Assembly: GCF_000417875.1 (NCBI RefSeq)
Contig: NW_006920870.1
Location: 746,727 to 810,726 of the forward strand
Source of the DNA: Pseudozyma flocculosa PF-1
Lineage: Eukaryota; Basidiomycota; Ustilaginomycetes; Ustilaginales; Ustilaginaceae
DNA: 64,000 bases
Direction of reading: 5' to 3'
Shown: positions 1 through 10,177 of the stretch, one piece after another
Layout of the letters: each line of letters opens with the position of its first letter
Numbering within the stretch: the first letter of the stretch is position 1
The notes under the pieces: model-generated
Database searches by the model: none
The model's input: only the letters and a program-made list of their open reading frames with translations
What the model was told of the DNA's origin: nothing
Position numbers and translations under genes: made by a program

Positions 1-1884
1 CGCGAGGAGGCCAGCGGCGGTCCTTCCATTGTCAAGTCCGCCAGCGACGCCGTCAAGCGCAAGCTCCTCGGCATCGGCATCAAGAGCTCGAACCGATCGA
101 GCAGCGCCTCGACTTCCTCGACCCGCCGGCGCAAGTCCAAGAACGACGAGGACGACTTCGTCGGCAACCGTGCCGACCGCCTCATGGGCAAGGCCTCCCC
201 GTCAAAGCCCTCGTCGTCGGCAACCGCCTCCTCGACCAAGTCCACGCCCAAGCGTCGCTCGGTGCCGCTTACGCGCGAGGAGAAGAAGCAGATCAAGCTG
301 GCCCGCGAGTTCGGCACCCTCCCGGTGCGCCGTTCGCCGCCGCTGAAGTCGAGCGCGGCAGTCGGACCTGCTCGCACCTCGTCGTCTTCGTCGTCCTCGT
401 CGCCACTGGCAGTTCGTTCGGGCTCCAACGCGCGCTCCAAGCCGGCTCCGAGTGAGGGCTTGGTCGCGCTCGGCACCAAGAAGCGGGACATGAGGAGCAT
501 CGACGAGATCGAGAGGGACCTCCGACGTCTTCGAGAGGGCAAGTCGGAATCCGGCAAGTCGCAAGTCGAGCTCGAGAGGGAAGCGACCATGCTCCGACGC
601 CAGAAAGCGATGGAGGAGCGCCGACGCACCGAGCTCGAGGCTCGCGAGATGGCCAAGAGGAAGAGGGACAGCGGTGGCGATGATGACGACAACGACGACA
701 ACGACGACGACCTCTTCGGATCCGGCGACGAGTCCGACGCAAAGGACAAGCCGGCCAGCAAGAAGACCAAGACCGCGGCCTCGAGCGCTCCCGCGCCCTC
801 CACCACCACCACCAACACCACCACAACCGCCACAGGCACCGGCGCCGCTACCCTCGCCAGCAAGACGCCGCGTGCGCCTGCGGGCTCTTCGATCTCTTCG
901 TCCGCCGCCGTTCGCCCGCGTGACACCATCCGCAACTCACCGCCTATCCCGAGGCGCGGCGGCATCAACCCGGCCGACTTCCTGCCTGGAGCTCCGCTCC
1001 GCGCGGAGGCCAGGCAGCGCCTGGCCGAGGTGGCCCGGAACAAGGCATCCGCGATCGACCAGCGCTCGACCCCGTCCAAGCGCAGCAGGAGCCCTGCCGA
1101 CGACGACGCCGCCACCGCCGCAGGGGTCGTGGCCACCAAGAAGGCCAAGGTCGCCCGCGACAAGGACTCTGCCGCTTCCAGCCCTGCGCCGATGCGCCGC
1201 GAGACGGAGCGTGACCGCTTCATTCGCGAGCAGGAAGAGAAGAAGGCCGCCAAGGCACGCGGCGAGATCGCCGCAGACGCGCGCCCCAAGGGACACCGCG
1301 CTTCGGACAGGGACCTCCGTCACCATCGCCGCTCCTCCTCTAACGAGAGCGAAGAGAGCGAGGCGGACTCGTTCGTCGCAGACTCGGAGAGCGGCTCGGA
1401 CCGCAGCACGGGTGGTCGCGGCGGCGATCCCAACCTTCGAGACGAGATCTGGAAGCTCTTTGGCAAGGACCGGAAGCAGTAAGTGTCGTCCGCCACCGGG
1501 CCCCGGACTGGCGTTTCGTTCGCTTCGCTGACCAGCCGTTCCTGTCCTCACCGCTCTCGCTCGACAGGTACGCCAGCCGTGTGGTCGACAGCGACGACGA
1601 CATGGAGGCCGACGCTTCGGCCGTCCTGCAGGAGGAGCTTCGCAGGTGAGTGCCACGCAGCGCGGTGTTTGCGCCTAGCTCCTGGGGTCGCAGGCTTGTA
1701 CGCGATAAGAGAGGGAGACTCACGTCGATCCCCTCTCTTCCCTTCCCTGGGGTGGTCACGACCGCACAGCGCGAGGCAGGCTCGAGAGGAAGACAAGCGC
1801 GAGGAAGAGCTCGAGCGCAAGCGCGAGCGCGAGAAGGCACTTCGCAAGAAGGCCGCCGTTGCTTCTGCCTCGGCTCGCCCCTGA
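1..1884 (+). CDS. SPT2: SPT2 chromatin protein, 5' end cut off by the window
   Basis: Histone H3/H4 chaperone that acts with transcription elongation in the nucleus (family knowledge). The reading frame is open from base 1, so the true start lies outside the window; the ATG at 184 is internal. Exons: 1-1478, 1568-1645, 1770-1884; introns of 89 and 124 bases begin GTAAGT and GTGAGT. 556 residues are visible. Most are low-complexity Ser/Lys/Asp-rich sequence with nuclear-type basic clusters and an acidic run around 670-730. The diagnostic part is the C-terminus, where joining the three exons gives the SPT2 block: IWKLFGKDRKQYASR, then an acidic segment with SDDDMEADA, then a charged helix of Glu/Arg/Lys ending in KKAAVASASARP. 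The basic-acidic-basic order matches SPT2 homologues. A 36-base direct repeat follows in the presumed 3' UTR. Confidence 0.88.
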
Positions 1885-2817
1885 GGCCGACGCAACCCTC
1901 ATCCATACCCATCATCATCGATACCTTACCAAGGCGCAAGCGCATCAGCAGCAGCTGTTGCCGCCGGATACATCCAATCGCTCGACTCTACACCGGCATC
2001 GGAACGCGCAGACGCGCTCGACTCTACACCGGCATCGGAACGTATCCAGACATCGCCCAGCCGTCAAGCCGCGGCCCAGGTAGCCGCCTCTGTACGTGGA
2101 TCACAGGCGCGCGCTCGACGCACAACTACATCTAGCATCAAGACGCCATCAGACATCGCCAAGTCGCGAACCGGACCTCACACTTGTACATCTATCGCCG
2201 GCGCAGACCCAGTAGCAGCATTCCAGCAACGGCACGCTCAACAGCTCTCTAGCACCTGGACGCATCCAGACCCCCAAAAGAGCCGCACATCGGCCGCTCA
2301 GCAAGCAACCGCTTCGTATCATCCGCATTCCTGGCCCATCACCGCGCGATGCCTCGTCTATCCTGGCCCTTACCTCGTATCGGGCAGACGCTTCCCTTTT
2401 GGCACTCTGTCGCACTCGAAATCATCTTGTTTGGGCTTCTCGGTCGCAACCTCTCCACTGTTTTATAGCATCGTCGCGATTCCACATCGACTTCCGGATC
2501 GACAGCCACACGAAGCCTTGTAACATTAGCAGCCGGCCGCGAAGCAGATCAATCGACTCTGGTTCCCCATCCCCTGCGGTGGTGCTGGCTTTGCAGCCGG
2601 CCCTCGCTGTGGTCGCTGTGACTTTGAGTGCGAATGCGAGCAGGCAGCAGTCAAGCCGACCTGAGACCCCGATAGCTGGACCGCAGCTGTGCGGGCGAGA
2701 CTGACTGCTGATGCGCTATGGGGCGCAGCAGCCCTTTGTAGCGGCTGCTCGGAGCTCCGACTAGTGCCGATGCGATGCGATTGAAAGGTCATGGCCGCTG
2801 CCGCGAGGGATTGCGGC
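1885..2817. other. Convergent intergenic region between SPT2 and NAA50
   Basis: Both flanking genes end here, so this should hold two 3' UTRs and terminators. A direct repeat of about 28 bases lies at 1979-2006 and 2015-2042. Short open frames are present, but none has coding character or a conserved motif. I see no RNA gene. Confidence 0.5.
1979..2042 (+). repeat. Two-copy direct repeat after SPT2
   Basis: The same 28 bases (CGCTCGACTCTACACCGGCA and eight more) occur at 1979-2006 and at 2015-2042, a period of 36 bases. They lie about 100 bases after the SPT2 stop codon, so probably in its 3' UTR. No function is implied. Confidence 0.85.
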
Positions 2818-3580
2818 CTACGCGCTGAGCTCGAGCACCCATGCGCTGGCAGGCTGGATGCGGCGGTAGTAGCTGTCGATGGTCTGAGTGACCTTGAAGC
2901 CGAGCTTCTCGTAGAAGGCCCTGGCCTCGTCGTTGCTGGTCTGGACGTGTAGGTAGACTGCCGAGACCTTCTTTTGCACCTTGACGGCCTCGGGCTTGAT
3001 CTCCTTGCCGTTCTTGTCCTTTTTGGGCGCTGGTTGGGGCGCGTCCTTGTCGGTCAGCTCGACGGTTGAGCCGGGGCCGGCGGCCTTGAGCACATGCTGG
3101 ATCAGGGCGGTTGCGAGGCCGAGGCGGCGGTAGGGTGCGAGCACGCCCAGGGTTGCGATGTAGACCTTGACGGCGTCGTTGCCGTCGGCCTCGAAGCGGC
3201 AGCAGACGTTGGACACGGCGATGTCGTTGAAGAGGCCTGTTGGGTCCCCGGGGAAAGAGGATGAGAGTCAGGGAGGGCTCGTTCAAGAGGTTGTGGTTCA
3301 GCGGACTGCTCCGCCACTCACCGAGCTTGCAGATGCTGGCGACGTCGGGATCGAGGACGTCCTTGTAGAAGCGCTCCGAGTAGCTGACGGGGAAGAGGAC
3401 GCTGTTGAGCTTGCGCAGCTGGCCGAGGTTGTTGGGCGTCAGGTCGGCCACGTCGATGCGCTTGGGCAGCAGCGCTCGCACGGGCGCTGGCGGCCGCGGC
3501 TCGTAGGTCATGGGCGGCGCTGGCCAGGAGCTGCTGGACGGGTCGGACGGAGTCGTTGAAGAGGATGCTACGGCGGCCAT
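2818..3580 (-). CDS. NAA50: N-alpha-acetyltransferase 50 (NatE catalytic subunit)
   Basis: GNAT-fold enzyme that transfers acetyl from acetyl-CoA to the amino end of Met-started proteins at the ribosome (family knowledge). Two exons on the minus strand, 3580-3322 and 3236-2818, join across an 85-base intron to give 225 residues. The N-terminal half carries the Naa50 signature FPVSYSERFYKDVL. After the intron come LFNDIAVSNVCCR, then the acetyl-CoA loop YRRLGLATALI (R-x-x-G-x-A pattern), and a C-terminal block with ARAFYEKLGF and IDSYYRRI. An insertion of about 30 Lys/Pro-rich residues sits between the acetyl-CoA loop and the next strand, making it longer than the usual 160-170 residues. The ATG at 3580 is the last before the conserved core. 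The open frame continues far upstream without coding character. Divergent from F-box copy 1. Confidence 0.88.
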
Positions 3581-4694
3581 GATCGTGTCGGCACGCTCCG
3601 GTGGGCGCGAGAGATGGTGCGGTGCAGGTAGGGCTGAGGGTCGGTCGGTCGGTCGGTCGGGCGCAGAGTCGAGAAGAAAGCCTCGGCTCTCGGGGTTGGC
3701 CGGTTGGGCTGGCGGGCAGGTGTATGTTGGGCTTGGCTGCCTGGCTGTCTGACAGCCTGACCTGGCCTGGCGCGGCGCAGGTTCGGTCTGGCCCCGGCAG
3801 CCTCCACCAACGCCCGCTGCGCCCTCGTTCGGATGGCCCGGCGCCCGCCAGACGGAAGCGTCCCGCCTGTCACCTTTCACAGCGCCTCTCTCTCTCCCCT
3901 CACATCTAAAGAGGCCGGCTGCTCGCCTTGATTGCCTGCTTGCTTGCTTGTGCTTGCCAGCCTGGATCAACCTCTCTCGACGCAAGGCCAACAGGCAATC
4001 AGGCCGGCGGGCAGGTGGGCAGGCGGGCAGGTGGGCAGGCGGGCTCAGACGCGGTCTACGCCACCGTGCGCAGCCAGCTTGCCTGCCTGCCTGCCTACTC
4101 AGCCTGCCCGCGGTGTGCTGCTTCTTCCTGGCGCTCGGTCCTCCTTCACAGCTCGAAACGCAGGCTGGTGGGGACGTACGTGCCGCTCGCCAGCCGCCCA
4201 AGCTGGCCTGCTTGCCCAACTGCGTGGGGCCTGCAGGCCAGAGCATCCAGCGAGCGGTCCGGGCCAGCGGGCGAGCCTGGCCGCCTGCTCCTCGATAAAA
4301 CGATGCGGTGCCGGTGGGGACGCGACGGTGGCTGAGCGCCTCCCGCCTGGCTGGCCTCTTCTTCCTGTCTGACGGACCCCCCCGCCTCTCTGGCTTGCCC
4401 ACATCGCCTTCCCTCTCGTCCACCATCTTCATCCCTTTTTGCACCAGTTAGTTGAGGCTGCCGCCGCTGCCTACACTACGCTAGCCACCCCCATCGCCAC
4501 CGCAACGCCTGGCCCTGTGGCCACCGCCGCCACTGTCCGCTCCCCCTCACTGCGCCAGGCGCTAGTTCCAAACTGCTGCCGACGCCACCCTGGTGCTCAC
4601 TGTCCACTTTCCCGCCGCTCTTCGACGTCGGCTCGAAGTAGCTGGCCAGCGGTTCGAGCTCGTCTCGTACGCACTGCAGACGAGCGGGGACAGT
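3581..4694. promoter_or_regulatory. Divergent promoter region, NAA50 / F-box copy 1
   Basis: Upstream region shared by NAA50 (minus) and F-box copy 1 (plus). It holds (GGTC)n at 3639-3660, GCTT/GCCT-rich stretches at 3935-3965 and 4080-4100, and two exact 16-base units GGGCAGGTGGGCAGGC at 4009-4040. Long open frames on both strands here reflect base composition. No separate gene is supported. Confidence 0.5.
4009..4044. repeat. GGGCAGGTGGGCAGGC tandem repeat
   Basis: Two exact 16-base copies (4009-4024 and 4025-4040), then four bases of a third. It lies within the divergent NAA50/F-box promoter and belongs to the AGGC-rich class of tracts seen in many intergenic regions of this window. Confidence 0.85.
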
Positions 4695-7600
4695 ATGGCC
4701 GTGTACCTCGACGGCGAGCTGGTAGCTCGCATCGTCCTCGTCGAGAGGGAGCCCGTGCTCATGGACGAGGACAGCGATGTTGACGACGCCGCCATCGCCC
4801 TCCGGCTGCCCCCGCTGGCGCCCGCTCCGGTCGGTGGCGGAGAGAGCGGCGATGCCCCGCCCGCATACATCCCGCAGCTGCCGATCGAGATCATCATGAA
4901 GATCTTCTACTCGCTCGAGACGAGTCAGGTCCTTGCCTTTTCGCGTGTCAGCAAGGCCTTCAGGGGTGAGTGACGTCCGTGCCGGTCCAAGTCACCGGCA
5001 CCAAGGCGGTGCACGAGGACAGCTCCTTTCTGACAAACGATATGGGATCCTTCCTTACCCACGGTCCCCCATGCATGCCTCCAGCCGTCACCGAGGACCC
5101 GCACTGCATCGCCGAGCACTTCATCCAGCAGCACTACCCGCACTCGATCTTCCGAGCCATCAGCTACTCTCGCACCTTCACCGCCGAAGTCTTCGATAAC
5201 CTCATCAAAAGGGGCGCGCCGCTTTCGCGCAGCCTGGTCCAGGAGCTCGGCCGAGGCCGCTTCGGCGCGTGCCCCTCGAGCCGCTACAGGTACTACGACG
5301 AGGAGTTCCACGACTTCCCCTACTACCCCACCTCCTGGGGCCTCAAGCTCAAGTTCAGCGCGTGCCTCGCCGTGATGAAGAAGGGCGAAGAGATGGTGAG
5401 TAGGACGGGACGAGGGCCGTCGAGGCGGGCGCAGCTCGTCTGCTGACCCTGCTCCCCTTGCCTGTCTGGCGTGGTTTGACTTCTTCTCGCTCGGCATCCG
5501 GCAGTACGGCGACGGCGTTCGCTTCGAGCACTTGCAGTCGGACGAGGAGACGGTCGCCACGCTGACCGAGGGGACGCTGTGGTCCGCGTGGTCGAGAGAC
5601 AGCACTTCCCTTCGCGAGCTGATGGAGCAGGGACGCTACCTGCCCCTTCCGCGGCACGAGGGCCTGACTCGCGGCGAGACTTTCATCTCGAGGATCATGG
5701 CAAAGTTCCCCGACGTCGTTCCGCTCGCCCTGGGCCCCTGCCAATGGGAACCTACCGGCGAGCAGCGACGCCAAGCCCTGTCGACCGTCTTCATGTGCCT
5801 GGACCAGCCCGAAGGCATCGACGCTTGTGCCAAGATCCTCGAAAAGGCCGAGCAGCTCCGCCAGTATCCGGGCTTCGACCTCACCTTCGAGCTTGCAAGC
5901 GACGTCGTCCGGGACTCTCTTGACGCCGACAACCTGCGCCCGCTCCGCGCGGCCTCGATCGACGGGTTCGAGAAACAGGTCAAGGTGCGGGACGGCTACC
6001 GTGCCCTGCTCCAACTCGACGAAAAGGGCGCGCTGGACTTCAAGCTCGCGTCGGTCGTCGACGCCGCAGTCCGCAAGGACTGGACCCGGGAATGGCCGCT
6101 GTCGTCGTTCAAGGCTCTGCAAAAGGCTGCCCGGGACTTTCCGTCCAACTCGTTGCTGATGGCGACGCCGGTGCTGCTTGCGCTGTGCCAGTACATCCAG
6201 AAGCATGGCAGGGGCGCTATCAACTTCGGCACAGAGCTCGAGTGTGTCCGCATCACCGACGTGTCGATCGCCAACACACTGCTGTCGAGGAGCATCACGA
6301 ATGTCGATCTCGTCCTCGACATCGCCGCCGAGGTCATCCCCGACTTTGACGAGGGTGCCCTCGTTCGCTCGACGCTGCCCAAACTGCTCTGCCAGCCCTT
6401 CAGGGAGGGGATCCTTCTGGCTCTGCACCGCAGGCGGCCTGACTTCGCTGGCATGCTCGAGGAGGCCCTGATGGTTCAAGGTGGGCACCGAACGCGCGCG
6501 AGCCCTTGCATCTCCAACACGACCAAGGAATTGCGTCGCGCTGACTGCGATCGCTTGGATGGCTCCTCGTGCCTCCCTCTGCCCTTTGCTTGCCGGTGGT
6601 AGACTTCCACATCCAGGAGCTGACCGCGGCCACCAATCATCCAAAGCTTCGCTGCCACTTCTACAAGTTCGGCCAGCCCGCCGCTTCGCCTGCCCCCCGA
6701 GCTGCAGGGGACGCGCCCGGCATGCGCAGCATCCTCTCGTTCGAGACAGCCTACAGGTCGTACTCCCGCCACGACTGGTTCAGCACGCGAGCGCTCAACT
6801 GCAAGTACAAGTCCTTTTTCACCAACTTCTGGAAGCTCAACGGCCACACCGCGCCGGGTGCCGACGGCGCCGCACAGGACGACCTGATCCCAGGCCCCAA
6901 CATCTTCGGCCTGACGCCGTCCTTCCCGGCGGAGCCTGCACAGCCTGCTGACAGCGATGCCTCCGGCCAGTCCTCCTCAACCGCGGGACCCTCGACAGCC
7001 CCTAGCCACGGCGCGCGCGAGCAGCAGCCCACGGTCGAGCCCGAAGCATCGCACTTCATCTTCCCTGGGCACTTCCACAACAAGCAGTCGGTCGAGTGCG
7101 TTCAGATCCTCGGTCGCTCGCCGGCGGCTTCGCTGGTCCTCTCCCACGCACTCATCAACGGAGCCGGCTCGGAACTCATGAGCGCCCTGGTCACCGCCAT
7201 GAAGCCGCTGTCGTTCGACCTGGGCCACTGGAAACTGCTCGCCTGGCTCGGACAGGCCCCGCCGCAGGTGATGGTCGACGCCATCGCCTACGGCGCCCCC
7301 TTTTCGACCGACGGCAACCCCTGCGACATCCCGCGCTACGACATGCACCTGCTCAACACCAAGCGCAGGATCGCCAAGGGCGAGAAGGCCCTCGCGCGAA
7401 AGATCGCCGGGGCCGAAGGCGACGGTGAGCGAGGGCACGCGGACCTGCTCTGCAGCGGCAGACGAGACGTCGTCGCGGCCACCGAGACCGAAGCAGTGGC
7501 TGACGTCATTTTATGATTGCTTCCATCTACCTGCTTGCGCATTTTCCAGCGTCTTGTGCAGGGTCCAGCGCCGCCGCCGCCGCCGCCGCCCGCACGCCTC

Positions 7601-8627
7601 CGAGGTTCAATGCAGCTCGGGACTTGAAGGGCAAGGAGACCAAGCTGGCGCTGCTCGAGGCCGAGGGCAAGGCTGCGGCCAGCTGGGACGCCCATTACCC
7701 GCCCAAGACGGCCGAAGACAGGACTGCGGCGTACACCAAGCCCTCCGAGGACCACAGGCCGGTCCGTATCGGCTTCGGCAGGGTAAGCATCGAGCCGCTA
7801 TAGTCATAAGTGCTGCTTGCACGGACAACTGGCCAAAGAAGGACGAGTGTACGCTGACCAAACCAAGCTCGACCTGCTCGCGACGCGACAAACGCCAGAG
7901 CGTCGTCTACCTCTCGGAGGACGAGACGCGACGCCGCCTCAAGTCGATCACCGAGTGGATCGACCACCTCGAGGGCCTCCTTCGCCTCGAGCTCAAGCTC
8001 CACAGCCTCGAGGTCTTCCTCGCCGCGGAAAGCGGCGAGGCGCGTGCAGTCGAGAAGACGGCCTTCCTCCGTGAGCTCGAGCGCAAGTACGCCGGCGCCC
8101 CCCTGCCCATGCTGCGAGGCACCCAGCGGGAGCTGCAGCGGACGGTCGACCAGTTTGAAAAGCATGCCCTGGCCAAGCGCGCCGACGCAGGCGACTTCGG
8201 CGCGGCGCTGACGCTCGAGCTGGCGGCGCTCGAGGAAGACTTTGAGAAGCACCACGAGGCCATGCCTGCACTCAACCCCGACGGCTCGAAGCCGCACGCC
8301 GCCAAGCGCCGCTGCGTCGATGCCAAGCCGGGCCGCAGGCAGTCGAAGCGCGTCAGGATGGCCGAGGACGACAGGTACGAGGACAGCGCCGACGAGACGT
8401 TCGACATCGACAGGGAGCTCGCAAGGGAGAGGCTGAGGAAGATGCGGGCCCGCAGGGAGCGAGTCAGGTCCAAGCGAGCTGCCGCGACTGCCGCCGTCGA
8501 GGGCGACGCCGACCTCGCCCCTGACGCCGCATCCGGAGGTTCTGGATCCTGCTTAGAGCCCGGCGACGATGACAGCGCAGACGACTCCAGCGACGGCGAC
8601 ATCGACGACGAGGACGTCGAAGAGTGA
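4695..8627 (+). CDS. Tandem F-box family protein, copy 1
   Basis: Unrecognised protein with an N-terminal F-box, so probably a substrate adaptor of an SCF ubiquitin ligase (inference). Exons: 4695-4965, 5085-5395, 5505-6480, 6603-7424, 7550-7782, 7899-8627; 1113 residues; intron phases 1,0,1,1,0. The F-box is at residues 60-91 (QLPIEIIMKIF ... VSKAFRG). Exon 2 has an ankyrin-like run, RGAPLSRSLVQELGRGRFG. Exons 3-4 carry blocks shared with copies 2 and 3: LPKLLCQPFREGILLALH, FFTNFWKLNG, VLSHALING and HWKLLAWLG. The last exon has helical charged sequence, a basic cluster (RRQSKRVRMAEDD) that looks like a nuclear signal, and an Asp/Glu/Ser tail. The start is uncertain: the ATG at 4695 has A at -3; the ATG at 4761 aligns with the copy 2 start. 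A (GCC)7 run codes for Ala at the exon 5 start, where acceptors at 7549 and 7561 both keep frame. Confidence 0.8.
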
Positions 8628-10177
8628 ATGGCATGGCCTTTGCAGTGACAAAATGACGATGAGCCAACGCCTGATGCCAACAAGGCCGGCCAGAGGGGCC
8701 CTGTCGCCAAGCGACTAGCGCCCACCACAGCAAAGAGATCCACACACGAGCACAACCACAGCGCCTCCAAGCACGTCGGCCCACACGAAAACAAGGCAAC
8801 CAGCAGCACTGCACCACGGCTCCGCACGCGGGCTTCGAAGGGAAGGGTGAAGACGAGAAGAAGGAGGGCAAAGCAAATCAGCTCGCAACCACCGAACGCA
8901 GAACAGCATCGCACCGCAGCGAAAAAAAAAAAATTGCACGGCGCCAAGCCCAAGGCGCCCTCCTGTACTCTACCACGCCTCTGCCTCATGCATCGATGCG
9001 GGGCGGAACCGCTTTCCCTCATTCTCCACTGCAGCGTGTCGATCTCAGAGGGAGAGGAGGGTCCTTACTCGTCGAACTGGGTCTGCGAGAGGATCTGCCG
9101 CGCGGAGAGGTTTGTGCAGGACCGGTCCGGGACTGAGCCTCTGGGAAGGTGGGAAGGGTTGAGACTGGCTGTTGTGAGGCGAGAATAGTGAGAGCGGCCG
9201 AGGTTGAGGTGTCTACCAAGCCATCCTGCCTCATCGTCGCGTTTTCGCTGGTCGGCGTGAGCTCGAAGAGCCGGCTCCCAGCAGGCCAGGCTGCTTCACG
9301 ATGCACTCGACAGGCGGACGAGCGCAGACGAGGCACCCCCCCTCAGAGGCGGAAGTGCATGCATGCATGCAAGCAGACTGGCAGAGGCGCGGCTCGACCA
9401 GAGGGGCCGTTGGGTCGGGATGGTGGGGACGGTCAAGGTGAGCTCGAGCCTCCCGCCTCTGTAGCCGCCCAACAAGCAACCAACCAAGCTCGCAGGCCAG
9501 GCCAAGCAAGCCAGGTCGGCCATCCGCACGGGCCTCGATCTGCTGGCCAGTCCGAGCGGGCTGCGAGCATGGCCGCACAGTGCCGTCCGCCGTGAGGCGA
9601 AACCGAAAAAGAGGGAGGCCGGCCGGAGCCAAAAGGGCATGCATGCGGGCGCAGGAAAAGCTGGGCGAGGCTGGCGAGCGGACAGCCTGCTTGCCTGGCT
9701 GGCCTGGCGCTGCCTAGGCAGCCCGGTGGGGAAGCGGCCAGGCCGTGACTGAGCACTCGATCTTCCCTCTGGTGCGTGTCGCGGTGTGGCAAGCCATCAG
9801 AAACCCAGGCAGGCAGGCTAGGCGGACAGCCGGCCAGCTGAGGTCCTGTCGCTCCCCTCTCCAGCGCGTCCTCCGCCGCCGCCCAAGAGCCTACGGGCGC
9901 ATGCGCTTGCCGCCTCCCCAGCCATGCCCAGCCTACTTAAGGTCCGAGCGCTGGTTTCGGCTCACTTGTCTTTCCGCCACCACCGTCCCTCTTCTGCCTC
10001 GCTCCCGGCACTCGTCGCCGCCTTGCCGCCGTCAACAGTCCGGGCCGGCTCGAAGATTCACCTGCCCTCGATTCCTCGCCACCGCCATCCAGCCTGCCTC
10101 TTGATCCTCTCAAACCAAGCACCGGCCCGACCCCTCGTCCGCGCCGCTCTGCGGGCATCCATCTCGCCCGCAGCAAG
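8628..10177. other. Intergenic region between F-box copies 1 and 2
   Basis: Holds the 3' flank of copy 1 and the promoter of copy 2. Visible structure: a 12-base A run at 8922-8933, (TGCA)4 at 9356-9371, and AGGC/GCCT-rich sequence around 9480-9830. The last 200 bases before the ATG are pyrimidine-rich, as expected for a leader. No convincing gene is seen on either strand. Confidence 0.5.
9356..9371. repeat. (TGCA)4 microsatellite
   Basis: Sixteen bases of perfect TGCA repeat, which is self-complementary. It lies in the upstream region of F-box copy 2. Confidence 0.9.

Noticed and set aside
3581..4444. Long upstream extension of NAA50 on the minus strand
   Set aside because: The open frame is continuous, but its content is Arg/Ala/Gly/Gln low complexity from AGGC repeats, and a good ATG sits just before the conserved core.
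8915..8940. A12 run as the poly(A) tail of a retrotransposed sequence
   Set aside because: No coding remnant upstream, no target-site duplication seen; a simple homopolymer is the simpler reading.
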